Part shown: piece after piece, positions 7,847-14,269 of the stretch
How positions within the stretch are numbered: position 1 is the first letter of the stretch
Layout of the letters: every line of letters begins with the position of its first letter
Origin: JBBQYA01 sp038209155
Lineage (GTDB): Bacteria; Bacteroidota; Bacteroidia; Sphingobacteriales; Sphingobacteriaceae
Length of the DNA stretch: 20,963 nucleotides
Assembly: GCA_038209155.1 (NCBI GenBank)
Contig: JBBQYA010000052.1
Location: forward strand, 1 to 20,963
Reading direction: 5' to 3'
Position numbers and translations under genes: made by a program
The notes under the pieces: generated by a model
The model's database searches: none
The model's input: only the letters and a program-made list of their open reading frames with translations
Told to the model about the DNA's origin: nothing

Positions 7847-8386
7847 GTGAACATCTTTAAAAAAATTTCAATTTTTTTATCAATTCTTATAAGTTCAGTT
7901 TTGATATTGGCAGCACTATTACCGAGAACTTACGAAGTAACTAGAAGTATAGAAATTAAAACAAATTCAACAATAGTTTTTAAAAATGTAGCCGATTATT
8001 CAATTTACAAAAAATGGAATTGGTTGTCTAAGCAAGATCCGATGGCAGTTATTGAGATTAAAGGTGAATTAAGACAAAAGGGATCTTCTTATTCTTGGGA
8101 CGGAAGAATAATAGGAATTGGCAGTTTAACATTAGTAAATGTAGAAATAGGAAAAATGGTAGAAAATACTTTGACTTATAAAAAACCATTTGAATCTATT
8201 GCAAAAGATTATTGGACTTTTGAGACTACAGATAAAGGAACTAAAGTAAATTGGGTAAATTCAGGTAAACTTCCTTATCCTATGGGTGCATTTATCGTTT
8301 TAGGAATAAATAAAAGGCTAAGTCCGCAAATGGATTCTGGCTTGGTAAGTTTAAAAACATTTTCTGAAATGAAAAATCAAAATTAA
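7847..8386 (+). CDS. SRPBCC (START/polyketide-cyclase fold) protein with N-terminal membrane anchor
   Basis: A 179-residue protein. An N-terminal hydrophobic helix (about 6-25) is followed by RTYEVTRSIEIK, the usual first strand of SRPBCC proteins. Then come a KNVADYSIYKKWNWLSKQDP helix-turn region, a WDGR strand and WTFETTDKGTKVNWVNSG. The fold forms a hydrophobic ligand pocket; no catalytic residue can be named. The start is GTG, because an in-frame stop at 7817-7819 and the lack of ATG leave no better choice. It lies 34 bp after the receptor gene and probably shares its transcript. It ends 26 bp before a convergent small gene. Ligand and partner are unknown. Confidence 0.8.
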   Translation: MNIFKKISIFLSILISSVLILAALLPRTYEVTRSIEIKTNSTIVFKNVADYSIYKKWNWLSKQDPMAVIEIKGELRQKGSSYSWDGRIIGIGSLTLVNVEIGKMVENTLTYKKPFESIAKDYWTFETTDKGTKVNWVNSGKLPYPMGAFIVLGINKRLSPQMDSGLVSLKTFSEMKNQN

Positions 8387-8412
8387 AATTTAGTTTACTT
8401 TCTGGATAAAAG

Positions 8413-8754
8413 TTAATCTTTTATAATTACCTGTTCCCAAGTAAAAGTATCCCAAATGTCAAACTGGATTTTTTCCGCCAAAATTTTTATTTCAGAAAAA
8501 GAAAAGAATTCTTTATTTTTTTCTAAGTCGGCAATTATTTGTTTTAAAAAATCAAAGGAAACTTTTTTGAAACTAGCCATTTCTTCTGGAGTAACGGGGA
8601 ATCCTTCACAATGCTTTTTAATACCACTAAAAACATAATAAATTCCAGATCGCTTTTCTGGCAAGACCTCATCAACCAATTGAAGATGAACAACATTTAA
8701 ATTACTTTTTTGGAGAGAGGAAACAGAGACGGGTAGTTGTAAAGGCAATCCCAT
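8413..8754 (-). CDS. Hypothetical 113-residue protein
   Basis: I do not recognise this family. The protein is 113 residues, without signal peptide or transmembrane helix. It has a beta-rich first half (NLNVVHLQLVDEVLP) and a helical, charged second half (FLKQIIADLEKNKEFFSFSEIKILAEKIQ) ending WDTFTWEQVIIKD. Composition and periodicity look like a real small soluble protein, and no better frame covers the region. It starts at an ATG preceded by a small GC run (GCGC) without a visible ribosome-binding site. It is convergent with the SRPBCC gene and follows the small secreted-protein gene on the same strand by 110 bp. Confidence 0.62.
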   Translation of the reverse strand: MGLPLQLPVSVSSLQKSNLNVVHLQLVDEVLPEKRSGIYYVFSGIKKHCEGFPVTPEEMASFKKVSFDFLKQIIADLEKNKEFFSFSEIKILAEKIQFDIWDTFTWEQVIIKD

Positions 8755-8835
8755 GCGCGTTAAAAGTTTAAGTTTATTTACATTAAAACAAATGATTTAA
8801 TGACTTATACTTTTACCGATTAAAAAAGGTTACGT

Positions 8836-8856
8836 TTAAAAAAATATTTTTTTTAA
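8836..8856. repeat. AT-only inverted repeat downstream of the small secreted-protein gene
   Basis: A perfect 9-bp inverted repeat (TTAAAAAAA / TTTTTTTAA) with a 3-nt centre, 9 bp beyond the stop of the gene at 8865. It could act as a weak A/T-type transcript end on the minus strand. It contains no GC pairs, so it may equally be a product of base composition. Confidence 0.3.
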
Positions 8857-8864
8857 GTGATAAA

Positions 8865-9212
8865 TTAATTCTCACTCAAGAAAATTTTACGTCCAATATG
8901 ATCGTAATAATATTGAATTCCACTACTAGATAATAAAATTTTGGCGTTTTTATCTCGTTTCTTTTCAACAGCTATATATTGTCCAAATCTTGAAAAAGAA
9001 CATTGAGAACAAGGCAAAAATTGCTTTTTAGCTTCAACCAATTGAACTTTTAAGGCATTTGTATCTGTTAAACTGCATCCAGAAACATGGAAATGTTTAT
9101 CATTAATTGAAATATATACAAAATTATTTTTTATATATTTCTTTTGAGCAAAAGAAAGGGGAGCAACACAAAATAATACTAATGTAAGAACACCGGTGGT
9201 AAATTTTTTCAT
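8865..9212 (-). CDS. Small secreted protein with an H-x3-C ... C-x2-C motif
   Basis: A 115-residue protein with a signal peptide (about 1-22, ending SFAQ). The mature part begins with VYISINDKHFHVSGC, then a helix (ALKVQLVEAKKQ) and LPCSQC. His42-x3-Cys46 followed by Cys68-x2-Cys71 is the YH-x-x-GC ... A-x-x-x-G/F-x-PC-x-x-C pattern that occurs as a small, probably metal-binding module (Ada-metal-binding-like or nuclease-tail-like) in many bacterial proteins. Here it follows an export signal directly, and only about 44 residues follow (RFGQYIAVEKK ... IFLSEN). It could bind zinc or form a disulphide outside the cytoplasm. No enzymatic domain is attached and the function is unknown. Upstream is the gene-free AT-rich stretch, so its promoter should lie at 9213-9300. 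Confidence 0.72.
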   Translation of the reverse strand: MKKFTTGVLTLVLFCVAPLSFAQKKYIKNNFVYISINDKHFHVSGCSLTDTNALKVQLVEAKKQFLPCSQCSFSRFGQYIAVEKKRDKNAKILLSSSGIQYYYDHIGRKIFLSEN

Positions 9213-9546
9213 TTTTCTAGGTAAATAGAATTGTAAAAATTAAATAAATAGAAGCTTTGTTACGGAATTGAATTTTTTTTTGTTACATATTTTTAAAGTT
9301 TTTTTCTCTTTAGGAAAAGTTGTTTAATAAAATTTTAGCCAGAAAAGCCAATGAAAATTTAATAAAATTCTATTTAATTTATTTTAAATTAAATTAAAAG
9401 TTAATTTAAAAATTGATTTAGATAATACACATAATTTTCTTTTACTAATTTTTAATTTAAAAATTCTTTTAATAAATAGTACTGTTTACTATTTATTCTA
9501 CAAAAAATTTAAATTTGAATAACCAAAAAAAACTTACTATAAAACA
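9213..9546. other. Gene-free, extremely AT-rich intergenic stretch
   Basis: No coding frame or RNA gene is supported here. The sequence is almost entirely A and T from about 9340 onward and holds several perfect inverted repeats: 9372-9394 (9-bp arms), 9447-9465 (7-bp arms) and 9471-9497 (11-bp arms, listed separately). A plus-strand TAAATTTG at 9510-9517 matches the -7 consensus, but no transcript target follows except the antisense side of the tRNA. The upstream control region of the small secreted-protein gene must lie at the left end, but I cannot assign a promoter with confidence. Confidence 0.6.
9471..9497. repeat. Perfect 11-bp inverted repeat with 5-nt spacer
   Basis: AATAAATAGTA (9471-9481) and its exact complement TACTATTTATT (9487-9497) flank CTGTT. 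The repeat stands alone in the AT-rich intergenic stretch, 50 bp from the terminator on its right. It could be an operator for a dimeric regulator or a hairpin in an untranslated RNA. Unlike the neighbouring A/T-only palindromes, each arm has an internal G or C (AGTA/TACT), which makes chance a little less likely. Confidence 0.5.
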
Positions 9547-9587
9547 AAAAACCGAACCTCTCTAATTTGAAGAAAGATTCGGTTTTT
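9547..9587 (-). terminator. Strong Rho-independent terminator of the tRNA-Leu(CAA) / hscB-rseP-dxr train
   Basis: On the minus strand AAAAACCGAATCTTTC pairs continuously with GAGAGGTTCGGTTTTT, counting two G-U pairs, around a 9-nt loop. A T-rich tail (TGTTTT) follows. The hairpin begins 2 nt after the tRNA discriminator base. A/T tracts flank both sides of the core, so it could also work for plus-strand transcription. It marks the end of the long minus-strand gene train. Confidence 0.85.
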
Positions 9588-9588
9588 G

Positions 9589-9670
9589 TACCCAGTGCCG
9601 GAGTCGAACCGGCACGTCCTGCGACACAGGTGTTTGAGACCAGCGCGTCTACCAATTCCGCCAACTGGGC
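9589..9670 (-). tRNA. tRNA-Leu (anticodon CAA)
   Basis: An 82-nt type II tRNA on the minus strand. The acceptor stem GCCCAGT/ACTGGGT has a G1-U72 wobble pair, and the discriminator is A. The D-stem is GCG/CGC, and the T-arm is GCCGG-TTCGACT-CCGGC. The anticodon loop is CTCAAAC, with CAA at 9636-9634. A 13-nt variable arm (TGTC-GCAG-GACG core) is present. CCA is not encoded. The anticodon stem CTGGT/ACCTG contains an internal T-T mismatch at the 28-42 position, where a related gene would be expected to read ACCAG. It lies 25 bp after hscB and 2 nt before a terminator, so it may be processed from the long upstream transcript. Confidence 0.94.
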
Positions 9671-9695
9671 ATTTTAGATAAGATTATTTCTATTC

Positions 9696-10226
9696 TTATC
9701 GGGTCGCAAACTTATTTAAACTATCCTGAATTCGCAACAGATATTTTTTTTTAAAATACAACTCTCGAATTTTTTCTAATTTATTTTTTATTTCCTTTTG
9801 ATTTTCTGAGCCAATTAAATCATTATCAATTGTTTCAATATCAACATTCATTAATAAAGAATTTATATTTTTCACTAAATTTAGTTGATTTTCTTTTGAA
9901 AAGTTCATTTCTAAACTTTCAATTTCATCATTCATATCCATCATTTCCATCAGAAACTGTTGTGGTAATTGATATTTCTGATCCTCTTCCGACATCTCAT
10001 TTACTTCTAATAAATGATTCACCCTCGAATTAAAATTGGAGATTATTTTGTAAGCTTTATTATTTAAAACACTTTTTTGCAAAAAATCATTTTGAGAATC
10101 ATCACTCGAATTTCCATGCAAATCTGGATGAAACTTTTTTGTGTTTTCGTAAAAAATAGCTTTCAATTTAGCATCATCAATTTTTATAGAAGGTTTTATT
10201 CCAAAAAATTTAAAATAATCAACCAT
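9696..10226 (-). CDS. hscB: HscB-type J-domain co-chaperone for Fe-S protein assembly
   Basis: A 176-residue protein. Its N-terminal J-domain starts DYFKFFGI and has the HPD motif at 33-35, which stimulates the ATPase of a partner Hsp70. LNNKAYKIISN (54-64) closes the J-domain. The C-terminal domain begins YQLPQQFLMEMMDMND (85-100), the three-helix-bundle signature through which HscB holds the Fe-S scaffold protein. A long charged helical tail follows. The length matches the family. Its ATG lies 3 bp after the rseP stop, which suggests translational coupling. No hscA, iscU or other ISC gene is in the window; I recall that many Bacteroidota use SUF, so the Hsp70 partner may be DnaK. The identification is strong, the partner is inferred. 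Confidence 0.88.
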   Translation of the reverse strand: MVDYFKFFGIKPSIKIDDAKLKAIFYENTKKFHPDLHGNSSDDSQNDFLQKSVLNNKAYKIISNFNSRVNHLLEVNEMSEEDQKYQLPQQFLMEMMDMNDEIESLEMNFSKENQLNLVKNINSLLMNVDIETIDNDLIGSENQKEIKNKLEKIRELYFKKKYLLRIQDSLNKFATR

Positions 10227-10229
10227 GAG

Positions 10230-11555
10230 TTAATTTGAAAACACTTTCCAAAGATCATTACCAAAAGCGAAAACCATTAAAGAAATTAAAATAAAGAAAC
10301 CAACCATCTGGGCTCGTTCCATAAACTTATCGCTCAAAGGTTTTCCTTTAATCATTTCTACTATAAGAAATACAGTATGACCACCATCTAAAGCAGGAAT
10401 CGGAAGAATATTCATAAAAGCTAAAACCATAGAAAGTACACCAGTCAAAGTCCAAAAACGAAACCAATCGAAAGTAGAACCATAGATACTAGCAATTCCA
10501 ATAGGACCTTGCACAGCTTTCCGAGGATCGACTTCACCTTTTACTACTTTTCCTAGGCCTTTTACATTATCTGTAAGAGTAGACCAAGCTTTGTTTGCTC
10601 CGATTGGTAAAGCTGCAAAGAAGCTATAATTAGTTTGCTTCAATTTAAAATCTTGACGAGGAAAAAATCCAATTGTACCTTCCTCAGTCACTTTTGCAGT
10701 TAGGTTGGTAGTATCTGAATTTCTTATCAATCCTAGTGATATCTCTTTTCCTTTGTTGGCTAACAGGGAAGGTTTTAATTCGTCATAAAATTCTACGTTT
10801 TTATCATTGACCATTATTATACGATCATTTTTCATAAGGCCAGCTTTGGCAGCATTACTTCCAACCATTACACTGTCCACCGAGTTTTTAAATCTTGGAA
10901 AATTATCAATGTAATTGCTTCTTCCTTTGTCACTTAGCTTTCCAATAAAATCTGACGGAATACGAACGTTAACGGTAGAATCACCTCTTTGTATTGTTAA
11001 ATCTGTATTTCCTAGAAGTACTTTTGAACTCCATAAATCACTGTACTTTTCAAATGGTTCACCATTGATCAATGTAACTTTATCGCCGGTTTTTAGTCCT
11101 ACTTCTTGTGCAAGTTCGTAAGCAACTATACCGTTTTCTGCTTCTGCATTTGGCAAATAAGAGTCTCCAAATCGGACTGCTAAACCCCAGAAAATAACAA
11201 TTCCCAAAATAAGATTTACCGTAACTCCTGCAATCATTACTATCAATCTCTGCCAAGCCGGTTTAGATCTAAATTCCCAAGGCTGAGCAGGAAGCTGCAT
11301 TTGCTCTTTATCCATACTTTCGTCTATCATTCCAGCAATTTTTACATAACCTCCCAATGGCAACCAGCCAATTCCGTATTCTGTATCTCCGTGTTTGAAA
11401 CTAAAAAGTTTAAATCCCCAAGCATCAAAAAAGAGATAAAATTTTTCTACTTTAATTCCAAAAGCTCTTGCAGCCAAAAAGTGACCTAACTCATGTAAGA
11501 CAACCAGTATAGACAATCCAGCGATAAGCTGTGCAGCCATTATTAATCCATTCAT
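10230..11555 (-). CDS. rseP: Site-2 intramembrane zinc metalloprotease RseP
   Basis: A 441-residue inner-membrane protease that cuts transmembrane segments, classically anti-sigma factors in envelope stress signalling. The zinc motif HELGH lies at 21-25 inside the first transmembrane helix. The third zinc ligand is in the second motif NILPIPALDGGH (Asp390). Between them are LPLGGYVKIAGM (66-77), a second helix (about 106-128) and two PDZ-like modules, one around VGLKTGDKVTLINGEPF and one around KAGLMKNDRIIMVNDKNV. A C-terminal helix follows. All catalytic residues are present. The start is ATG at 11555; Met6 is an alternative. dxr lies 32 bp upstream and hscB 3 bp downstream. The dxr-rseP order is common across bacteria and supports the call. 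The cognate anti-sigma factor is not in the window. Confidence 0.95.
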   Translation of the reverse strand: MNGLIMAAQLIAGLSILVVLHELGHFLAARAFGIKVEKFYLFFDAWGFKLFSFKHGDTEYGIGWLPLGGYVKIAGMIDESMDKEQMQLPAQPWEFRSKPAWQRLIVMIAGVTVNLILGIVIFWGLAVRFGDSYLPNAEAENGIVAYELAQEVGLKTGDKVTLINGEPFEKYSDLWSSKVLLGNTDLTIQRGDSTVNVRIPSDFIGKLSDKGRSNYIDNFPRFKNSVDSVMVGSNAAKAGLMKNDRIIMVNDKNVEFYDELKPSLLANKGKEISLGLIRNSDTTNLTAKVTEEGTIGFFPRQDFKLKQTNYSFFAALPIGANKAWSTLTDNVKGLGKVVKGEVDPRKAVQGPIGIASIYGSTFDWFRFWTLTGVLSMVLAFMNILPIPALDGGHTVFLIVEMIKGKPLSDKFMERAQMVGFFILISLMVFAFGNDLWKVFSN

Positions 11556-11587
11556 TTATTTAATCTTTATTGTTTTATAATTTATTT

Positions 11588-12751
11588 TTAAGAAAATTGT
11601 TTGAGTGCTTCTGAAGCAAGAATTCTAGTTTCTAGGTCAATTTCCAAAAAATCTTTCGAGTTTGGATTTTGAACAAAATTTGTATGATTCATGCAATGTT
11701 CAATAACGTCTGTCATCTCCAAAAATCCTGTTTGGTCTTGTAAAAATGCTGCTACAACTATTTCATTAGCAGCATTCAAAACGCAAGGCATACTTCCACC
11801 GCGTTCTATAGCTTCATAACAAAGCGCAAGATTACGGAAAGTTTGAACATCCGCTGTATCAAATGTAAGATTTGGATATTTTGTAAAATCTAATCGAGGG
11901 GCTTTTGATGATATTCTATGTGGAAAAGCTAGAGCATATTGAATTGGCAATTTCATATCTGGAATTCCCATTTGAGCTTTTACAGAACCATCTATAAATT
12001 GCACCATACTATGCACAATAGATTGAGGATGAACGACAACCTCAATGTTTTTAGCCGATATATCAAATAACCATTTTGCTTCTATTACCTCTAAACCTTT
12101 GTTCATTAGGGATGCCGAATCGATAGTAATTTTGGCACCCATCACCCAATTTGGATGTTTTAATGCCTCAACTTTGGTTATTTTTGACAATTCATTTCTT
12201 GTTTTTCCTCTAAATGGTCCACCTGAGGCAGTCAAAATTATTTTTTCAATAAAGCCTTGCTCCTCTCCTATCAAACATTGGTAAATAGCACTATGTTCTG
12301 AATCTACGGGTACTATTTTTACTCCTTTTGCTTTTGCTCTGCAGGTGACCAATTCACCTGCAACTACTAAGGTTTCTTTATTTGCTAATGCTATATCTTT
12401 TCCTGCATCTATTGCCGCAAGAGTTGGAATCAATCCAGAAATACCTACCATAGCTGTTAAAACTATATCTGTTTCCGGAAATTGCATTACTTCTGCTAAA
12501 CAATCGGTTCCAGAAAAAACCTGAATTTCATAATTAGCAAGTTGAGTTTTTACTTTTTGATAATGCTGTTCATTAGTTATTACAACAGCAATCGGCAAAA
12601 ATTCAATTGCTTGCAAAATCAATAGATCCGCATTATTCTGTGCAGTAAGTACAGTGATTTTGAATTTGTCTGAGTGCTCTCGAACAACTTCTAAAGCTTG
12701 AGTTCCAATAGATCCAGTAGATCCGAGAATGGCTATGTTTTTCTTTTTCAA
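11588..12751 (-). CDS. dxr: 1-deoxy-D-xylulose 5-phosphate reductoisomerase
   Basis: It catalyses the NADPH-dependent conversion of DXP to MEP, the first committed step of the non-mevalonate isoprenoid pathway, in the cytosol. The 387-residue protein has the usual length. The NADPH-binding loop GSTGSIG is at 10-16 and ANKETLVVAGELV at 123-135. The divalent-metal ligands are in DSEH (Asp150, Glu152) and NKGLE (Glu221). LTASGGPFRG (173-182), HPNWVMGAKITIDSASL (199-215) and HPQSIVHSMVQF (241-252) are all intact. It lies 15 bp after the GH3-like gene and 32 bp before rseP, as part of the minus-strand train. The product feeds undecaprenyl-phosphate and quinone synthesis, which fits the neighbouring glycosyltransferases that use lipid carriers. 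Confidence 0.97.
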   Translation of the reverse strand: MKKKNIAILGSTGSIGTQALEVVREHSDKFKITVLTAQNNADLLILQAIEFLPIAVVITNEQHYQKVKTQLANYEIQVFSGTDCLAEVMQFPETDIVLTAMVGISGLIPTLAAIDAGKDIALANKETLVVAGELVTCRAKAKGVKIVPVDSEHSAIYQCLIGEEQGFIEKIILTASGGPFRGKTRNELSKITKVEALKHPNWVMGAKITIDSASLMNKGLEVIEAKWLFDISAKNIEVVVHPQSIVHSMVQFIDGSVKAQMGIPDMKLPIQYALAFPHRISSKAPRLDFTKYPNLTFDTADVQTFRNLALCYEAIERGGSMPCVLNAANEIVVAAFLQDQTGFLEMTDVIEHCMNHTNFVQNPNSKDFLEIDLETRILASEALKQFS

Positions 12752-12766
12752 TTTATTGTTTTGGAA

Positions 12767-14266
12767 TTATATTGCAATCCAAGGTTTAAGCTCATCCGCT
12801 AATTTACGATCATTAGACAATCTTGGAACTTTATTTTGACCACCTAATTTGCCTTGAGAACGCATATAATTAATAAAAGCATTGCTTTTGAGAAAGGTGA
12901 TTTTAAGTGATTGCAAAATATTTCCTTGAATAAGATCTGCATAATAGACATTTTTTTCTTGCATAAGTTTGTCTAAATAAGTTGCAAAAGGTATTAAATC
13001 ATTAGGTGGGTTTTCAAATTCTATCAACCATTCATGAAATGGCAATTCTGAATTAGCAGGATTTACCTGCGGGGCAACTGTAAATTCAACAATCTTAATA
13101 TTAAATTTCGCAGTTGCATTTTTCATTGCAAATTCTACTTCTTCAGCGATTACATGTTCGCCAAATGCCGAAATAAAATGCTTAATTCTACCAGAAACGA
13201 CAATTCTGTATGGTAGTAAAGAGACAAATTTAACTGTATCTCCGATATTATAAGCCCATAAACCTGCATTAGTTGTTAAAATTATAGCATAGTTTACATT
13301 CAATTCTACGTCTATTAATTGAATTCTTTTTGGATCGATTGCATAAAAATCTTCAGCCTTTACGAATTCAAAAAATATTCCATCGTTTAGGTTTAAAAGC
13401 AATCCTTGTGAAGGTTGTTTATCTTGATAAGCTATGAATCCTTCAGATGCAGGATACAATTCTAAGGTATCTACTTTTGCACCTATACTTTGTTCTAATT
13501 TAGCTCTATATGGTTCAAAATTAACTCCTCCATATACAAAAAGACCTAATTTTGGGAAAATATCTTTTATTTTTTTTCCTGTTTTTGCCGTAAGGCGATC
13601 AAAATACATTTGAACCCAAGGTGGAATACCAGAGATCAAAGTCATATTTTTATCAAAGGTTTCTTCCACTATTTGATCTACTTTTTGCTCCCAATCCTCA
13701 ATACAATTAGTTTCATAGCTTGGCATTTGGTTTCTTCTTAAATAATTTGGAACGTGGTGGTTTACAATGCCTGAAAGCCTACCAGTTGGAATACCAGATT
13801 TTGTTTCTAAGGTGGGACTTCCAGAAAGAAAAATTAATTTACCATCTACAAATTTACTATTTCCAGTTTCGTGAATGTATAATAAAAGTGCATTTCTAGC
13901 AGCATTTATATGATTGGAAATTGATTCTTTGGAAATTGGAATGTATTTTACCCCAGAAGTAGTTCCCGAAGTTTTGGAAAAATAAAGTGGCTTTCCTGAC
14001 CACAAAACATCTTCCTCCCCTTTCATCATCAAATGAATGTAGGATGATATTTGTTCATAATCTCTAATAGGTACTTTTTTCTTAAAATCTGAATAGCTTT
14101 TAATGGAGTCAAATTGATGATCTCTACCAAATCTGGTTTTCGTACCTATCTGTATTAAATTGGAAAATATTTTTTCTTGTGTAAGATGTGGATTTAAACT
14201 CCATTTCGCCGTTTTCTTGGCAATATATTTTGCAATAGGTTTACTCAAAAAAGCTTTTATTCCCAT
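12767..14266 (-). CDS. GH3-family acyl-adenylate-forming enzyme (acyl-acid amido synthetase-like)
   Basis: A 499-residue soluble protein of the GH3 family (PF03321), named after plant auxin-responsive enzymes that adenylate a carboxylic acid and transfer it to an amino acid. Conserved ANL-type motifs are visible: SKTSGTTSGVKYIP at 97-110 (phosphate-binding loop), YPASEGFIAYQD at 271-282, YNIGDTVKF at 339-347 and SGRIKHFISAFGEHV at 358-372. All look intact, so an ATP-dependent acyl activation is expected. The substrates of bacterial members are mostly unknown; plant hormone conjugation should not be assumed. The C-terminal domain (about 380-499) has a KLGGQNKVPRLSNDR segment typical of bacterial members. 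It lies 3 bp after a glycosyltransferase gene and 15 bp before dxr, and is probably translationally coupled to the former. Confidence 0.88.
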   Translation of the reverse strand: MGIKAFLSKPIAKYIAKKTAKWSLNPHLTQEKIFSNLIQIGTKTRFGRDHQFDSIKSYSDFKKKVPIRDYEQISSYIHLMMKGEEDVLWSGKPLYFSKTSGTTSGVKYIPISKESISNHINAARNALLLYIHETGNSKFVDGKLIFLSGSPTLETKSGIPTGRLSGIVNHHVPNYLRRNQMPSYETNCIEDWEQKVDQIVEETFDKNMTLISGIPPWVQMYFDRLTAKTGKKIKDIFPKLGLFVYGGVNFEPYRAKLEQSIGAKVDTLELYPASEGFIAYQDKQPSQGLLLNLNDGIFFEFVKAEDFYAIDPKRIQLIDVELNVNYAIILTTNAGLWAYNIGDTVKFVSLLPYRIVVSGRIKHFISAFGEHVIAEEVEFAMKNATAKFNIKIVEFTVAPQVNPANSELPFHEWLIEFENPPNDLIPFATYLDKLMQEKNVYYADLIQGNILQSLKITFLKSNAFINYMRSQGKLGGQNKVPRLSNDRKLADELKPWIAI

Positions 14267-14269
14267 TGT

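Noticed and set aside
9372..9394. 9-bp A/T-only inverted repeat (ATTTAATTT / AAATTAAAT)
   Set aside because: In sequence made almost only of A and T, palindromes of this size are expected by chance; kept only as a note in the intergenic entry.
9510..9517. Plus-strand TAAATTTG matching the -7 promoter consensus
   Set aside because: No -33 element and no plus-strand gene downstream; the strong bidirectional hairpin follows within 30 bp.
9677..9700. 7-bp hairpin GATAAGA/TCTTATC between hscB and tRNA-Leu(CAA)
   Set aside because: It overlaps the hscB stop codon, has a 10-nt loop and lacks a T-tail, so it is too weak to call a terminator before the tRNA.
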